Assembly: GCA_030751555.1 (NCBI GenBank)
Contig: JASMFX010000111.1
Location: 1-5,814 of the forward strand
Direction of reading: 5' to 3'
Length of the DNA stretch: 5,814 nucleotides
Source: Candidatus Woesearchaeota archaeon
GTDB lineage: Archaea > Nanoarchaeota > Nanoarchaeia > Woesearchaeales > CALCXY01
Shown: piece after piece, positions 1 to 5,807 of the stretch
Numbering within the stretch: position 1 is the first letter of the stretch
Layout of the letters: each line of letters starts with the position of its first letter
Notes under the pieces: generated by a model
What the model was told of the DNA's origin: nothing
Seen by the model: only the letters and a program-made list of their open reading frames with translations
Database searches by the model: none
Translations under genes and position numbers: made by a program

Positions 1-1158
1 CAAGATGATCTGAAAAGAGTCAATAAATTAACAAAAGAGTTTACAGCAAAGGAAGAATCATTAAAGGATTTTGAAGCAAAACTATGGAAAAAGGAGAATG
101 TGCTTAACACAAGGGAAAAATCACTAGAAGATGCTGAAACAGATGCAAGATTAAAGGAAAAAGAGGTAGTCCAGCGAGAACTGGCCTGGCTTGAAAGGCA
201 AAGAGAGATTGAAGACAATCTTGGAATTTTAGATAAGAAAAAAGAGCTTTTTACAAATATGGTTCCTCATCTAGAAAAACAACTAGGATCTTACAAAGAA
301 AGGCGTGATACTGATATTAAAATCCTAGACGAGAAAGTTGCCTATCTGAGACAATACAAATCAGAGATAGAGCCTCTAAGCAAGCGCATTGATACCAATG
401 TTAAGATGCTTGCCAATAAAGAAAATGAAATCTTAGAGAGTATTGGAAGCCTCAAGACTAGCAAGGAAATGCTTGATAATGAAGAAAAAAAGGTGCTTGC
501 AAGAATAAATGAATTAGAGGGCCTAAGTGAACAGTTTAAGCATCGGGAAGATGAGATAAAAATCAAGGAAGTGGATATTGGAAAAAGAGAAGAAAGAGTT
601 AAAAATGAACTAATAAAGGTCACGAGAGCAAAGTTGCTTAAGCAGCAGCTCCCTAAACTAGAAAGTGCGCACAAAAGACTAGTGAAAGAGATCAATAAGG
701 TAAATACAGAGGCCCTGGCAAAGCGTGAACTGCTGAAAGATAAAGAATCAGACCTTGTCCAGTTCGAAAAAAGCCTGTTAAAGCTGGAAAAACAGGTTCA
801 TCAGAAAGAAAAAGTGATCTCAAGAAAGGAAGACTCACTCATTAAGGAAGAGTATGACTTAGTAAATGTGAGCAAAGCAATCAAAAAAGGCTTAACAGAG
901 GAATATATCAAGAAAGAACTAGAGAAAAAACCAGAACCAATGCCAATGCCGAGAAAAAGAGCCCAACCAAATGTGTATAGACTTATTAACCAGGCTAAAC
1001 AGCTAATACGTGATAATAATATTGATGAAGCTATGAGGCTTCTCAAAAATATTGAAAAATCTTATAGCAAACTGGCTAAAGAAGATGATAAAAGACAGAT
1101 TGGCTATGAAATTCTGGAATTAAAAACTGATTTAAAATTAGCATCTTTGACTATCTAA
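1..1158 (+). CDS. Long coiled-coil protein with C-terminal helical hairpin (5' end outside window)
   Basis: The reading frame is open from base 1, so this is the last 385 residues of a longer protein; the first in-window start-like codon (GTG at 100) is not needed. Visible residues 1 to about 305 are almost entirely Lys/Glu/Leu/Ile-rich, with leucines and isoleucines in heptad-like spacing and no membrane segment, which is a classic extended coiled coil. A Pro-rich linker (KPEPMPMPRKR, near residues 309-319) leads to a compact module at about 324-385. There, two or three helices of the type NQAKQLIRDN and IDEAMRLLKNIEKSY resemble a TPR-like hairpin that I associate with DPANN archaeal proteins (recollection, not a search). 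The function is unknown; a cytoplasmic scaffold, filament-like or SMC-like structural role would fit, but the visible part has no ATPase motif. It runs convergently into rtcA and its TAA stop overlaps the rtcA stop. Confidence 0.85.
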   Translation, partial: QDDLKRVNKLTKEFTAKEESLKDFEAKLWKKENVLNTREKSLEDAETDARLKEKEVVQRELAWLERQREIEDNLGILDKKKELFTNMVPHLEKQLGSYKERRDTDIKILDEKVAYLRQYKSEIEPLSKRIDTNVKMLANKENEILESIGSLKTSKEMLDNEEKKVLARINELEGLSEQFKHREDEIKIKEVDIGKREERVKNELIKVTRAKLLKQQLPKLESAHKRLVKEINKVNTEALAKRELLKDKESDLVQFEKSLLKLEKQVHQKEKVISRKEDSLIKEEYDLVNVSKAIKKGLTEEYIKKELEKKPEPMPMPRKRAQPNVYRLINQAKQLIRDNNIDEAMRLLKNIEKSYSKLAKEDDKRQIGYEILELKTDLKLASLTI

Positions 1159-2213
1159 ACTACTGAGATCATACCTTTCTCCTCATCAATCTCAAATTTT
1201 ATTCCTAAAAATTTCTCACAAACATAAATATTCGTTAGAGTATGATCTGTTATCTTAGAAGTCTGAACCCTTCCTCCAAAAATTGCTAAATAAGGGATAA
1301 GATTATCTGCCAAATGCTTATCCACTGCATCTCCTGAGTTTATCTCATCCAACAACTGAAGAGAAGCCTCTTCCCCTACCTTCTCAGAGGTCTTTGTTTT
1401 CTCTCCTAATTGATCTGTACCTAGAATAACAGGATTAAATTCATCCTTAAAACTATCACCAGAGGAGTATCTTGCAATTAAAACAATCCCAGTCCCTGTT
1501 GAAGCTGTCTCAGAATACTCAGATGTAACCTCCTTTGGGACTGATAAACCTCCTAGATACAATTGAGCACTCTGAACAATCCTCTCAGCTACATTATGTC
1601 TAGCCAGAGAAGAAGAACAATGCACAATCCCATTGATTTTTACTAATTCTCCCTGCTCAGTAAGATTAATAGGTGGAGCATCGTTTAAATCAGAAAAAAT
1701 AAATTTAGGCTTTATTTTAATATTAACCTTGCCACCCCCTTTAGGATAGTATCCTCTTCTCTCAAGCTTAACATCAATCTGCACATATTTGCGTAATTGA
1801 GGGACTAAAACACTGTTAAAGTAGTCAAAAGGCATGCTCCAGGCCACATCAGTCCCTCCAGTAACTTTGATGCGTGAAGCCTTCTCTCCAAAAAGACAGG
1901 GCAACAAAACAGCCTGCAAAAGCAAAGTAATAGATCCAGCAGTCCCAATGTCAATATTGAGGTTTTTAGGCTTTATCTGGCCAGGCACATAGGTAATTGA
2001 TTCGCTTCCAATATGAGCATCAGTTGCCTTTGCATCGCAAAGCTCTTGTAAAGCCTTTATACAATGGAGATGCTGTGCCTTCAATCCCGGCTTTTCCCTT
2101 CCTTTTCTTATGTTATCTACTCTAAAAGCCTTCCCTGTAAGAGTAGAAAGTGCCAGAGCTACCCTAACAATAGCTCCTCCACCTTCGCCCCAATTTCCAT
2201 CAAGTTGAATCAT
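1155..2213 (-). CDS. rtcA: RNA 3'-terminal phosphate cyclase (RtcA)
   Basis: RtcA converts RNA 3'-phosphate ends to 2',3'-cyclic phosphates using ATP, through a covalent enzyme-AMP intermediate. The 352-residue product has the family hallmarks in order. LDGNWGEGGGAIVR at residues 4-17 includes Glu10 and Arg17. IRKGREKPGLKAQH at 35-48 includes Arg36 and Arg39. IGTAGS lies at 89-94, and RGYYPKGGGKV at 153-163 matches the family signature. HLADNL at 300-305 carries the likely metal ligand Asp303. DHTLTNI at 323-329 holds His324, which corresponds to the adenylated His309 of the E. coli enzyme. The catalytic His separates it from the inactive Rcl1-type relatives. Length is normal (about 340). The start is ATG at 2213 with GAGGA ten bases upstream, inside the preceding LAGLIDADG gene, which overlaps it by 14 bases; the two are probably co-transcribed and translationally coupled. 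The TAG stop interlocks with the stop of the convergent coiled-coil gene. Confidence 0.95.
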   Translation of the reverse strand: MIQLDGNWGEGGGAIVRVALALSTLTGKAFRVDNIRKGREKPGLKAQHLHCIKALQELCDAKATDAHIGSESITYVPGQIKPKNLNIDIGTAGSITLLLQAVLLPCLFGEKASRIKVTGGTDVAWSMPFDYFNSVLVPQLRKYVQIDVKLERRGYYPKGGGKVNIKIKPKFIFSDLNDAPPINLTEQGELVKINGIVHCSSSLARHNVAERIVQSAQLYLGGLSVPKEVTSEYSETASTGTGIVLIARYSSGDSFKDEFNPVILGTDQLGEKTKTSEKVGEEASLQLLDEINSGDAVDKHLADNLIPYLAIFGGRVQTSKITDHTLTNIYVCEKFLGIKFEIDEEKGMISVV

Positions 2214-3447
2214 ATACGTATGTTCCTCGTTTGATCTTCTTTATCATATTTGTATCTAAGAAGTATTTTAAATATCTTCCGGCTAAATCATAGCTTCTGC
2301 CAGTTTTAACCATTTCTCTAGCCAAATCACAATACTTTATGAAACCCTTCTTTTCAGTAGTTTTTCTAATAAAACAATAAGCTTCTTCTTTTCCTTTACC
2401 ATTAGGTAACTTCCTATATTGGTAAGAATTAAGGATTTCTTTCAACTTCTCTCTTTTTGTTGATAAAGTAAAATTGATTAATTCTGCAAACTTTTTTACA
2501 TGATCCTGTTGTCCAATCTGGATTCTCCATTTTCCTGTAAATTGGCATTTCTTATTCTTGTAATATCCCTCTGAATATAATCTAGCATCAATTCCTAACT
2601 TGTGGAGCAAGAGATATTCTCCAATTAAGAGATTGTTTCTAGTATCGTTAGTAGTTTGTAGGAAAGTCCATCTTTCAGGAAGAATTCTTTCCTTAATTAT
2701 ACCTACATTTACACTTCTTGTAATTCTAACTGCCCTTTTGCCATAACGATCAAAACAAACATCACCTTCATCGTCATACACTCTTCTTAAATAGTTAGTA
2801 ATGATTGATTTTCTTCCCAGTAAGATATCTTTAGGAAGATAAGGATTTACTAGTAATTTGTTTCCACTTGGCACTCCACTAAGAACCAAAGACATTCCAA
2901 TGGGACATGGAAATTTTGTATAATATGTAGTCTTAGAAAAGTAAGTTTTTGTTTTAAATTTTCCAAAAATCTTAGTGCATAGCTTTATTAAACTTGAATG
3001 AAGTTCTTTTTCAGATGCACAATACTGTGATGATGCTGTAGGATTTTTATCAATGTGTCCATCAGATAAAAAAGCCGCTCTAATCTCTGCTCCTTCTTCA
3101 CTATGTAAATTAAATGGCAATTTAGGTCTTAAACCTGCTATTTCAATAATTTTTGTATTTACATGTTTCAAAGGAAATTGTAGGAATATAGCAATCTTGC
3201 GTAAACTCTTAATACGTGGATTAAATTTACATTTTAGAAGATTAGAGATAACTTTTCTATTTATCTGAATTCTTCTTGATAATTCAGAGATATTTCCTGC
3301 TTTTTCAATAGCTTGATTTAGTAATTGCTTCTGAAAATCTTTGTTTAAGATTACAGAGTGACCCTCATATAAGTCGTACCATTGAATAGTAGTTTTTACT
3401 GGCCTAGCTTTTTGCACATATTCCTTGAAAATTTTATTAAATTCCAT
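2200..3447 (-). CDS. Two-motif LAGLIDADG protein with N-terminal HTH and C-terminal winged-helix-like region
   Basis: The 415-residue protein contains two LAGLIDADG-type motifs: IRAAFLSDG at residues 122-130 and LRRVYDDEG at 220-228. The catalytic-position acids (Asp129 and Glu227) are retained, as expected for a monomeric, pseudo-symmetric DNA endonuclease. Residues 50-90 (GNISELSRRIQINRKVISNL and following) look like an XRE-type helix-turn-helix. Residues 355-415 (KYCDLAREM, GRYLKYFLDTNMI, then RGTYVY) resemble a winged helix. Such flanking DNA-binding domains suit either a free-standing homing endonuclease or a WhiA-like regulator built on the same fold; retained acids favour at least ancestral nuclease activity. 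It is not embedded in a host protein, so it is not an intein. The ATG at 3447 is fixed by an in-frame TGA nine bases upstream and by a GGTGAT ribosome site. Its end overlaps rtcA by 14 bases. Local AT content seems somewhat higher than in rtcA, compatible with transfer but not proof. Confidence 0.85.
   Translation of the reverse strand: MEFNKIFKEYVQKARPVKTTIQWYDLYEGHSVILNKDFQKQLLNQAIEKAGNISELSRRIQINRKVISNLLKCKFNPRIKSLRKIAIFLQFPLKHVNTKIIEIAGLRPKLPFNLHSEEGAEIRAAFLSDGHIDKNPTASSQYCASEKELHSSLIKLCTKIFGKFKTKTYFSKTTYYTKFPCPIGMSLVLSGVPSGNKLLVNPYLPKDILLGRKSIITNYLRRVYDDEGDVCFDRYGKRAVRITRSVNVGIIKERILPERWTFLQTTNDTRNNLLIGEYLLLHKLGIDARLYSEGYYKNKKCQFTGKWRIQIGQQDHVKKFAELINFTLSTKREKLKEILNSYQYRKLPNGKGKEEAYCFIRKTTEKKGFIKYCDLAREMVKTGRSYDLAGRYLKYFLDTNMIKKIKRGTYVYDST
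2224..2228 (-). promoter_or_regulatory. Shine-Dalgarno of rtcA within the upstream gene
   Basis: The minus strand reads GAGGA, with ten bases between it and the rtcA ATG at 2213. It lies inside the last codons of the LAGLIDADG gene, so ribosomes finishing that gene would end right at the rtcA start. Confidence 0.5.
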
Positions 3448-3452
3448 TTCGA

Positions 3453-3458
3453 ATCACC
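3453..3458 (-). promoter_or_regulatory. Shine-Dalgarno GGTGAT of the LAGLIDADG gene
   Basis: The minus strand reads GGTGAT five bases before the ATG at 3447. It matches the 3' half of the archaeal consensus AGGAGGTGAT and, with an in-frame TGA overlapping it, decides the start codon. Confidence 0.7.
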
Positions 3459-3490
3459 ATTGTTCATTACTTTGAAACTATCTAATTGGT

Positions 3491-3498
3491 TTTTATAA
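3491..3498 (-). promoter_or_regulatory. Archaeal TATA-like box for the LAGLIDADG-rtcA unit
   Basis: The minus strand reads TTATAAAA, centred about 48 bases from the ATG at 3447. With the usual archaeal spacing of roughly 25 bases, transcription would begin near 3468-3470. That leaves a leader of about 20 bases containing the GGTGAT ribosome site. No separate promoter is evident for rtcA. Confidence 0.5.
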
Positions 3499-3616
3499 TC
3501 TACCCAAGCTTGTCTTGTGGTTGTGGAAAGATTTCCGAGAATAAGTATCTAGTATCGAAAAGATTTCGAAAATTACACTTAGAAGATTCGAAATGAGGAA
3601 AAATTTACAAAATATA

Positions 3617-3636
3617 GAAATTAAAAAAAATATAAA
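3617..3636 (-). terminator. T-rich archaeal-type terminator after the lipoprotein gene
   Basis: Immediately after the TAA stop at 3639-3641 the minus strand reads TTTATATTTTTTTTAATTTC, with an uninterrupted run of eight T at 3623-3630. There is no strong hairpin. Such oligo-T tracts are typical archaeal intrinsic terminators, and this one would end the secreted-protein/lipoprotein transcript before the LAGLIDADG promoter. Confidence 0.55.
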
Positions 3637-3638
3637 CC

Positions 3639-3905
3639 TTACCAGTCAAGATCCTCTAACTCATCCTCAAGGTCTGCCAACGAGGCATCATCAAGATCTG
3701 AAGCAATGTCATCAAAACCTTCCAGATCAACACCAACATCGTCAACTGCTGTATCTCCTAATTTCTCAACAGTGTTAGCAGGAATATTCCCTTCATCAGG
3801 TATCTGAACTGGGATGCCTCTCTCTTTGCTAACCTTTGGTTGACAACCAACCAGTAAAACGCTTAATACACCTAAAATAAATACAAAACTGATGATTTTT
3901 TTCAT
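3639..3905 (-). CDS. Small lipoprotein with highly acidic C-terminal tail
   Basis: An 88-residue protein. I place the start at the ATG at 3905, not at an in-frame ATG at 3944. AGGAGG sits seven bases upstream of 3905, and that start gives a clean signal peptide: MKKIIS, a hydrophobic core, then the lipobox LVGC with Cys21 as the predicted lipid-modified residue. The mature part has only about 68 residues. Residues after about 52 are dominated by Asp, Glu and Leu (for example DDVGVDLEGFDD and LADLEDELEDLDW), ending in Trp, and could form an amphipathic acidic helix. No enzymatic motif is seen and I do not recognise a family. It follows the secreted protein gene by 31 bases in the same direction, so both are probably one operon acting at the cell surface; the acidic tail may bind cations or the basic stretches of its neighbour. 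Confidence 0.8.
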   Translation of the reverse strand: MKKIISFVFILGVLSVLLVGCQPKVSKERGIPVQIPDEGNIPANTVEKLGDTAVDDVGVDLEGFDDIASDLDDASLADLEDELEDLDW

Positions 3906-3912
3906 AGTAGCC

Positions 3913-3918
3913 CCTCCT
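3913..3918 (-). promoter_or_regulatory. Shine-Dalgarno AGGAGG deciding the lipoprotein start
   Basis: The minus strand reads AGGAGG seven bases before the ATG at 3905. It lies between the stop of the upstream secreted protein and the lipoprotein start. The in-frame ATG at 3944 has no comparable site and would put a basic 13-residue extension in front of the signal peptide. Confidence 0.75.
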
Positions 3919-3936
3919 TGTTTGAGTTTTCTCATT

Positions 3937-5718
3937 TTATTCATCAGCTACTGTATCGAGACTGATTGATGGTTGCGTTGCTTTGATTTCCTTGACAATA
4001 GATACAAGGATCCTATGAGCCTTTTTAAGCTGCTCCTCTGCATCCTTAGTAAGAACCTTTACTTTAGCCAAGATTTCATTGATAGCCTCTCTATCAGGCT
4101 CTTCATCAGTCCGCATATCCTTAGCTTCTGATAAAAGCGACTCCACCTGTTCCTGCAATTCCTCAGCAGCTAAAATATAGTCGCTAAACTGATCAACCTT
4201 CGCATCCAATCCATCAATTTCAATTCCATCTTCTTCAATTTTTTCCAAGACTCTATCAAGCTTCTTCTCAAGATTCTGACTCTGGACAATCAGTTTACGA
4301 AGATGTCCAAATAAAATCTCGCCAGTCCCTTTTCTTGCAACAGGCTTAACTTTTTTCCAAAGAAATGCAATCTCATCAGCTGCTTTTTTCAGCTCTTTTT
4401 TGGTAGTTGCCTGTTTAGCATTGTCAATAGCAGTTTCTACCCTGTCAACAACACTCTTGAGATCCTGGATAATACGTGATGCTCTTTCTGGATCAACATC
4501 CTCATCACCATCAATTTTAGTAATTACTTTGTTAATGTATGCTACAACACTATCTCCTCTATTGATAACAAACTCCCTAGCCTCTTCCAAAACCCTTTCT
4601 CCTATTACTTCGCAATCTTCATCACAATCCCTTAGCTCTTCTCTTGCCTCTTTGAAAGCTGCTTTCTTCTCCTGATGCTCTTCCTTAGTTAACTGGAAAA
4701 CCTCTCTGTGCTCTAAAAAAGCCTCTCGCATAGCTACTTTCTTCTCTACACTAACAGGTCTAATCCGAACCTCCTGAGTAGGTCTTATGTTTTCCAAAGC
4801 TACACTAGGATTCTCAGCAGCTAAAACTCTCTTAAGCTTTGCCCTGCTTAATTCCTTAAGCTTAATGACCTCTTCTTCAGATAGATCCTCCAATTGAATA
4901 GTTTGACTAGTTACTTCCTCAATATGAGCTATAATTCTATTCTTACTCCTAACAGGAAGAGGATCAACTCTGCCATCATTTATCATTTTAACAGTAATAG
5001 TCGCAACATAGTCGTCTTCTGAAAACTCTTCAACATTACCAGGATATGGATCTAGCCATTTAAGCCCTAATACATACCCACCAACATTTATACGTTTACT
5101 GAGAAGATGATCTCCTTTATCCTCTTCATCAATTTGGACATTAATTTTTATCTCTGCCTTGCCTTCCCTACTACAATCTGCATTAGCAGGACATCTTGAG
5201 TCCTCTGTAACTTCAAGAAAAGTTACTGTTAAATCATCTCCAAGAACAAATGACTTTCTAAGCATTACATCAAATTCTCTTGCCTGTGATTGAACAGGTA
5301 GTATAGATATAGGAGCAGTGACACTATTCTCGCTTTTAATAGCAACCTCTCTCTTCAGGGGCCTTGGCCTTTTAGAAGGCTCATCTTTCTCAACACAACT
5401 TCCTCTTACCTCAGCACATACTGCAAGACATATTTCCCCTTCGCAACTACTGAGACATACTGGCTTACAGAATCCTGGACAGTTGCTTATAGTAAAGCTT
5501 TCACATGCAACTTTCGCAGTTAGTCCTGATACCTGCAAAGGCTCACTACCCTTTCTTGATCGAGTTTCACCAGATGCTTTAGTAATCTCAGAATCCTTTA
5601 ATTGCTCAACCCTACTTTCCTTTGTAACATCTTTCTCAAATTTAGAATCTGCAAAAGCAGATCCAACAACACTCAACATAAAGATGAGCATCATAAACAA
5701 TGCGATTATTTTTTTAAT
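3937..5718 (-). CDS. Secreted Cys-rich protein with SRCP-motif beta domain and long helical region (ATT start)
   Basis: Starting at an ATT codon the product has 593 residues. Residues 1-23 form a signal peptide (Lys-Lys, a hydrophobic core, and GSAFA before the cleavage site). Eight cysteines at 72, 80, 84, 88, 92, 97, 101 and 108 form a compact cluster with repeated CxxxC spacing, probably disulfides or a metal knot. Residues about 148-245 look like a small beta domain. It carries DSRCPANADC (Cys176, Cys182), a motif I remember from small secreted or periplasmic proteins. From about 275 to 580 the chain is charged and helical, including coiled-coil stretches and a CDEDC pair (365, 369). There is no lipobox and no C-terminal membrane anchor. 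All twelve cysteines of the mature protein could be paired. The function is unknown; an extracellular structural or adhesive role fits. It is the first gene of an operon with the acidic lipoprotein. Confidence 0.8.
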   Translation of the reverse strand: MKKIIALFMMLIFMLSVVGSAFADSKFEKDVTKESRVEQLKDSEITKASGETRSRKGSEPLQVSGLTAKVACESFTISNCPGFCKPVCLSSCEGEICLAVCAEVRGSCVEKDEPSKRPRPLKREVAIKSENSVTAPISILPVQSQAREFDVMLRKSFVLGDDLTVTFLEVTEDSRCPANADCSREGKAEIKINVQIDEEDKGDHLLSKRINVGGYVLGLKWLDPYPGNVEEFSEDDYVATITVKMINDGRVDPLPVRSKNRIIAHIEEVTSQTIQLEDLSEEEVIKLKELSRAKLKRVLAAENPSVALENIRPTQEVRIRPVSVEKKVAMREAFLEHREVFQLTKEEHQEKKAAFKEAREELRDCDEDCEVIGERVLEEAREFVINRGDSVVAYINKVITKIDGDEDVDPERASRIIQDLKSVVDRVETAIDNAKQATTKKELKKAADEIAFLWKKVKPVARKGTGEILFGHLRKLIVQSQNLEKKLDRVLEKIEEDGIEIDGLDAKVDQFSDYILAAEELQEQVESLLSEAKDMRTDEEPDREAINEILAKVKVLTKDAEEQLKKAHRILVSIVKEIKATQPSISLDTVADE

Positions 5719-5724
5719 TTTTGT

Positions 5725-5730
5725 ACCTCC
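5725..5730 (-). promoter_or_regulatory. Shine-Dalgarno GGAGGT pointing to an ATT start codon
   Basis: The minus strand reads GGAGGT, a full-strength site, with six bases before ATT at 5716-5718. The alternatives are worse: TTG at 5736 lies upstream of the site, TTG at 5700 is 24 bases away, and the first ATG (5694) is 30 bases away and would remove the basic part of the signal peptide. Confidence 0.7.
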
Positions 5731-5745
5731 GTACAATATTTTATG

Positions 5746-5759
5746 ATTTTCATGAAAAT
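5746..5759. repeat. Perfect 14-bp palindrome at the expected transcription start
   Basis: ATTTTCATGAAAAT equals its own reverse complement. It lies about 17-30 bases downstream of the TATA box at 5776-5783, where the transcript should begin. A dimeric repressor binding here would block initiation. It is AT-rich, so chance is not excluded. Confidence 0.4.
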
Positions 5760-5775
5760 ATAATAGATCATTTTG

Positions 5776-5783
5776 TTTATAAA
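5776..5783 (-). promoter_or_regulatory. Archaeal TATA box for the secreted-protein operon
   Basis: The sequence TTTATAAA matches the archaeal TATA consensus exactly and is preceded on the minus strand by a purine-containing AAAGTG stretch that could serve as a BRE. Transcription would start near 5753-5755, giving a leader of roughly 35 bases with the GGAGGT site. The box is palindromic, but no gene leads away on the plus strand within the window. Confidence 0.6.
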
Positions 5784-5788
5784 CACAC

Positions 5789-5807
5789 TTTTTTAGGCCA
5801 AAAAAAC
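5789..5807 (-). terminator. Possible T-tract terminator of an upstream gene outside the window
   Basis: The minus strand reads TTTTTTTGGCCTAAAAAA, a T-run followed by an imperfect inverted repeat centred on GGCC, directly before the promoter of the secreted-protein operon. It may end a gene that lies beyond the right edge. Only the last few bases of that region are visible, so this is tentative. Confidence 0.3.

Larger units (their letters stand above)
3445..3595. repeat. 11-bp inverted repeat bracketing the intergenic promoter
   Basis: CATTTCGAATC at 3445-3455 and its perfect reverse complement GATTCGAAATG at 3585-3595 flank the promoter of the LAGLIDADG-rtcA unit. The left copy covers the start codon of the LAGLIDADG gene and part of its ribosome site. 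Each copy contains the self-complementary core TTCGAA, and a third TTCGAA lies at 3565-3570. A looser series AAAGATTTCCGA (3527-3538), AAAGATTTCGAA (3559-3570) and AAGATTCGAA (3583-3592) runs in the same direction. A 7-base tandem repeat (AGTATCT, AGTATCG) sits at 3544-3557. These may be operator sites or an endonuclease target; the sequence alone does not say. Confidence 0.55.

Noticed and set aside
342..1046. Two Ser/Leu-rich minus-strand open frames opposite the coiled-coil gene
   Set aside because: Ser/Leu/Phe-rich products are the normal antisense reading of Lys/Glu-rich coiled-coil codons.
3053..3268. Plus-strand open frame of 71 codons inside the LAGLIDADG gene
   Set aside because: No ribosome site, no recognisable protein character, and fully covered by a well-supported minus-strand gene.
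2200..3447. Intein or group I intron within rtcA
   Set aside because: rtcA is complete and uninterrupted from its conserved N-terminus to the catalytic His. The LAGLIDADG frame lies upstream with its own start and stop, and no splicing motifs (Cys/Ser start, terminal His-Asn) flank it.
3448..3638. tRNA or other structured RNA in the intergenic region
   Set aside because: No cloverleaf, T-loop sequence or GC-rich stems were found; the region is AT-rich and explained by a promoter, short repeats and a terminator.
3593..3778. Plus-strand open frame of 61 codons starting in the intergenic region
   Set aside because: Its His/Gln/Pro/Leu-rich product is what the complement of the acidic lipoprotein coding region would give. 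The GGAA-like bases lie after its start and not before, so it is not supported as a gene.
4400..4675. Plus-strand open frame of 91 codons inside the secreted protein gene
   Set aside because: Ser/Leu/Thr-rich antisense shadow of a charged helical segment; no start signal.
5318..5746. Plus-strand open frame of 142 codons opposite the secreted protein
   Set aside because: It is a shadow of the real gene. The opposite strand has a signal peptide, a ribosome site and recognisable domains; this frame has no ribosome site and no recognisable protein character.
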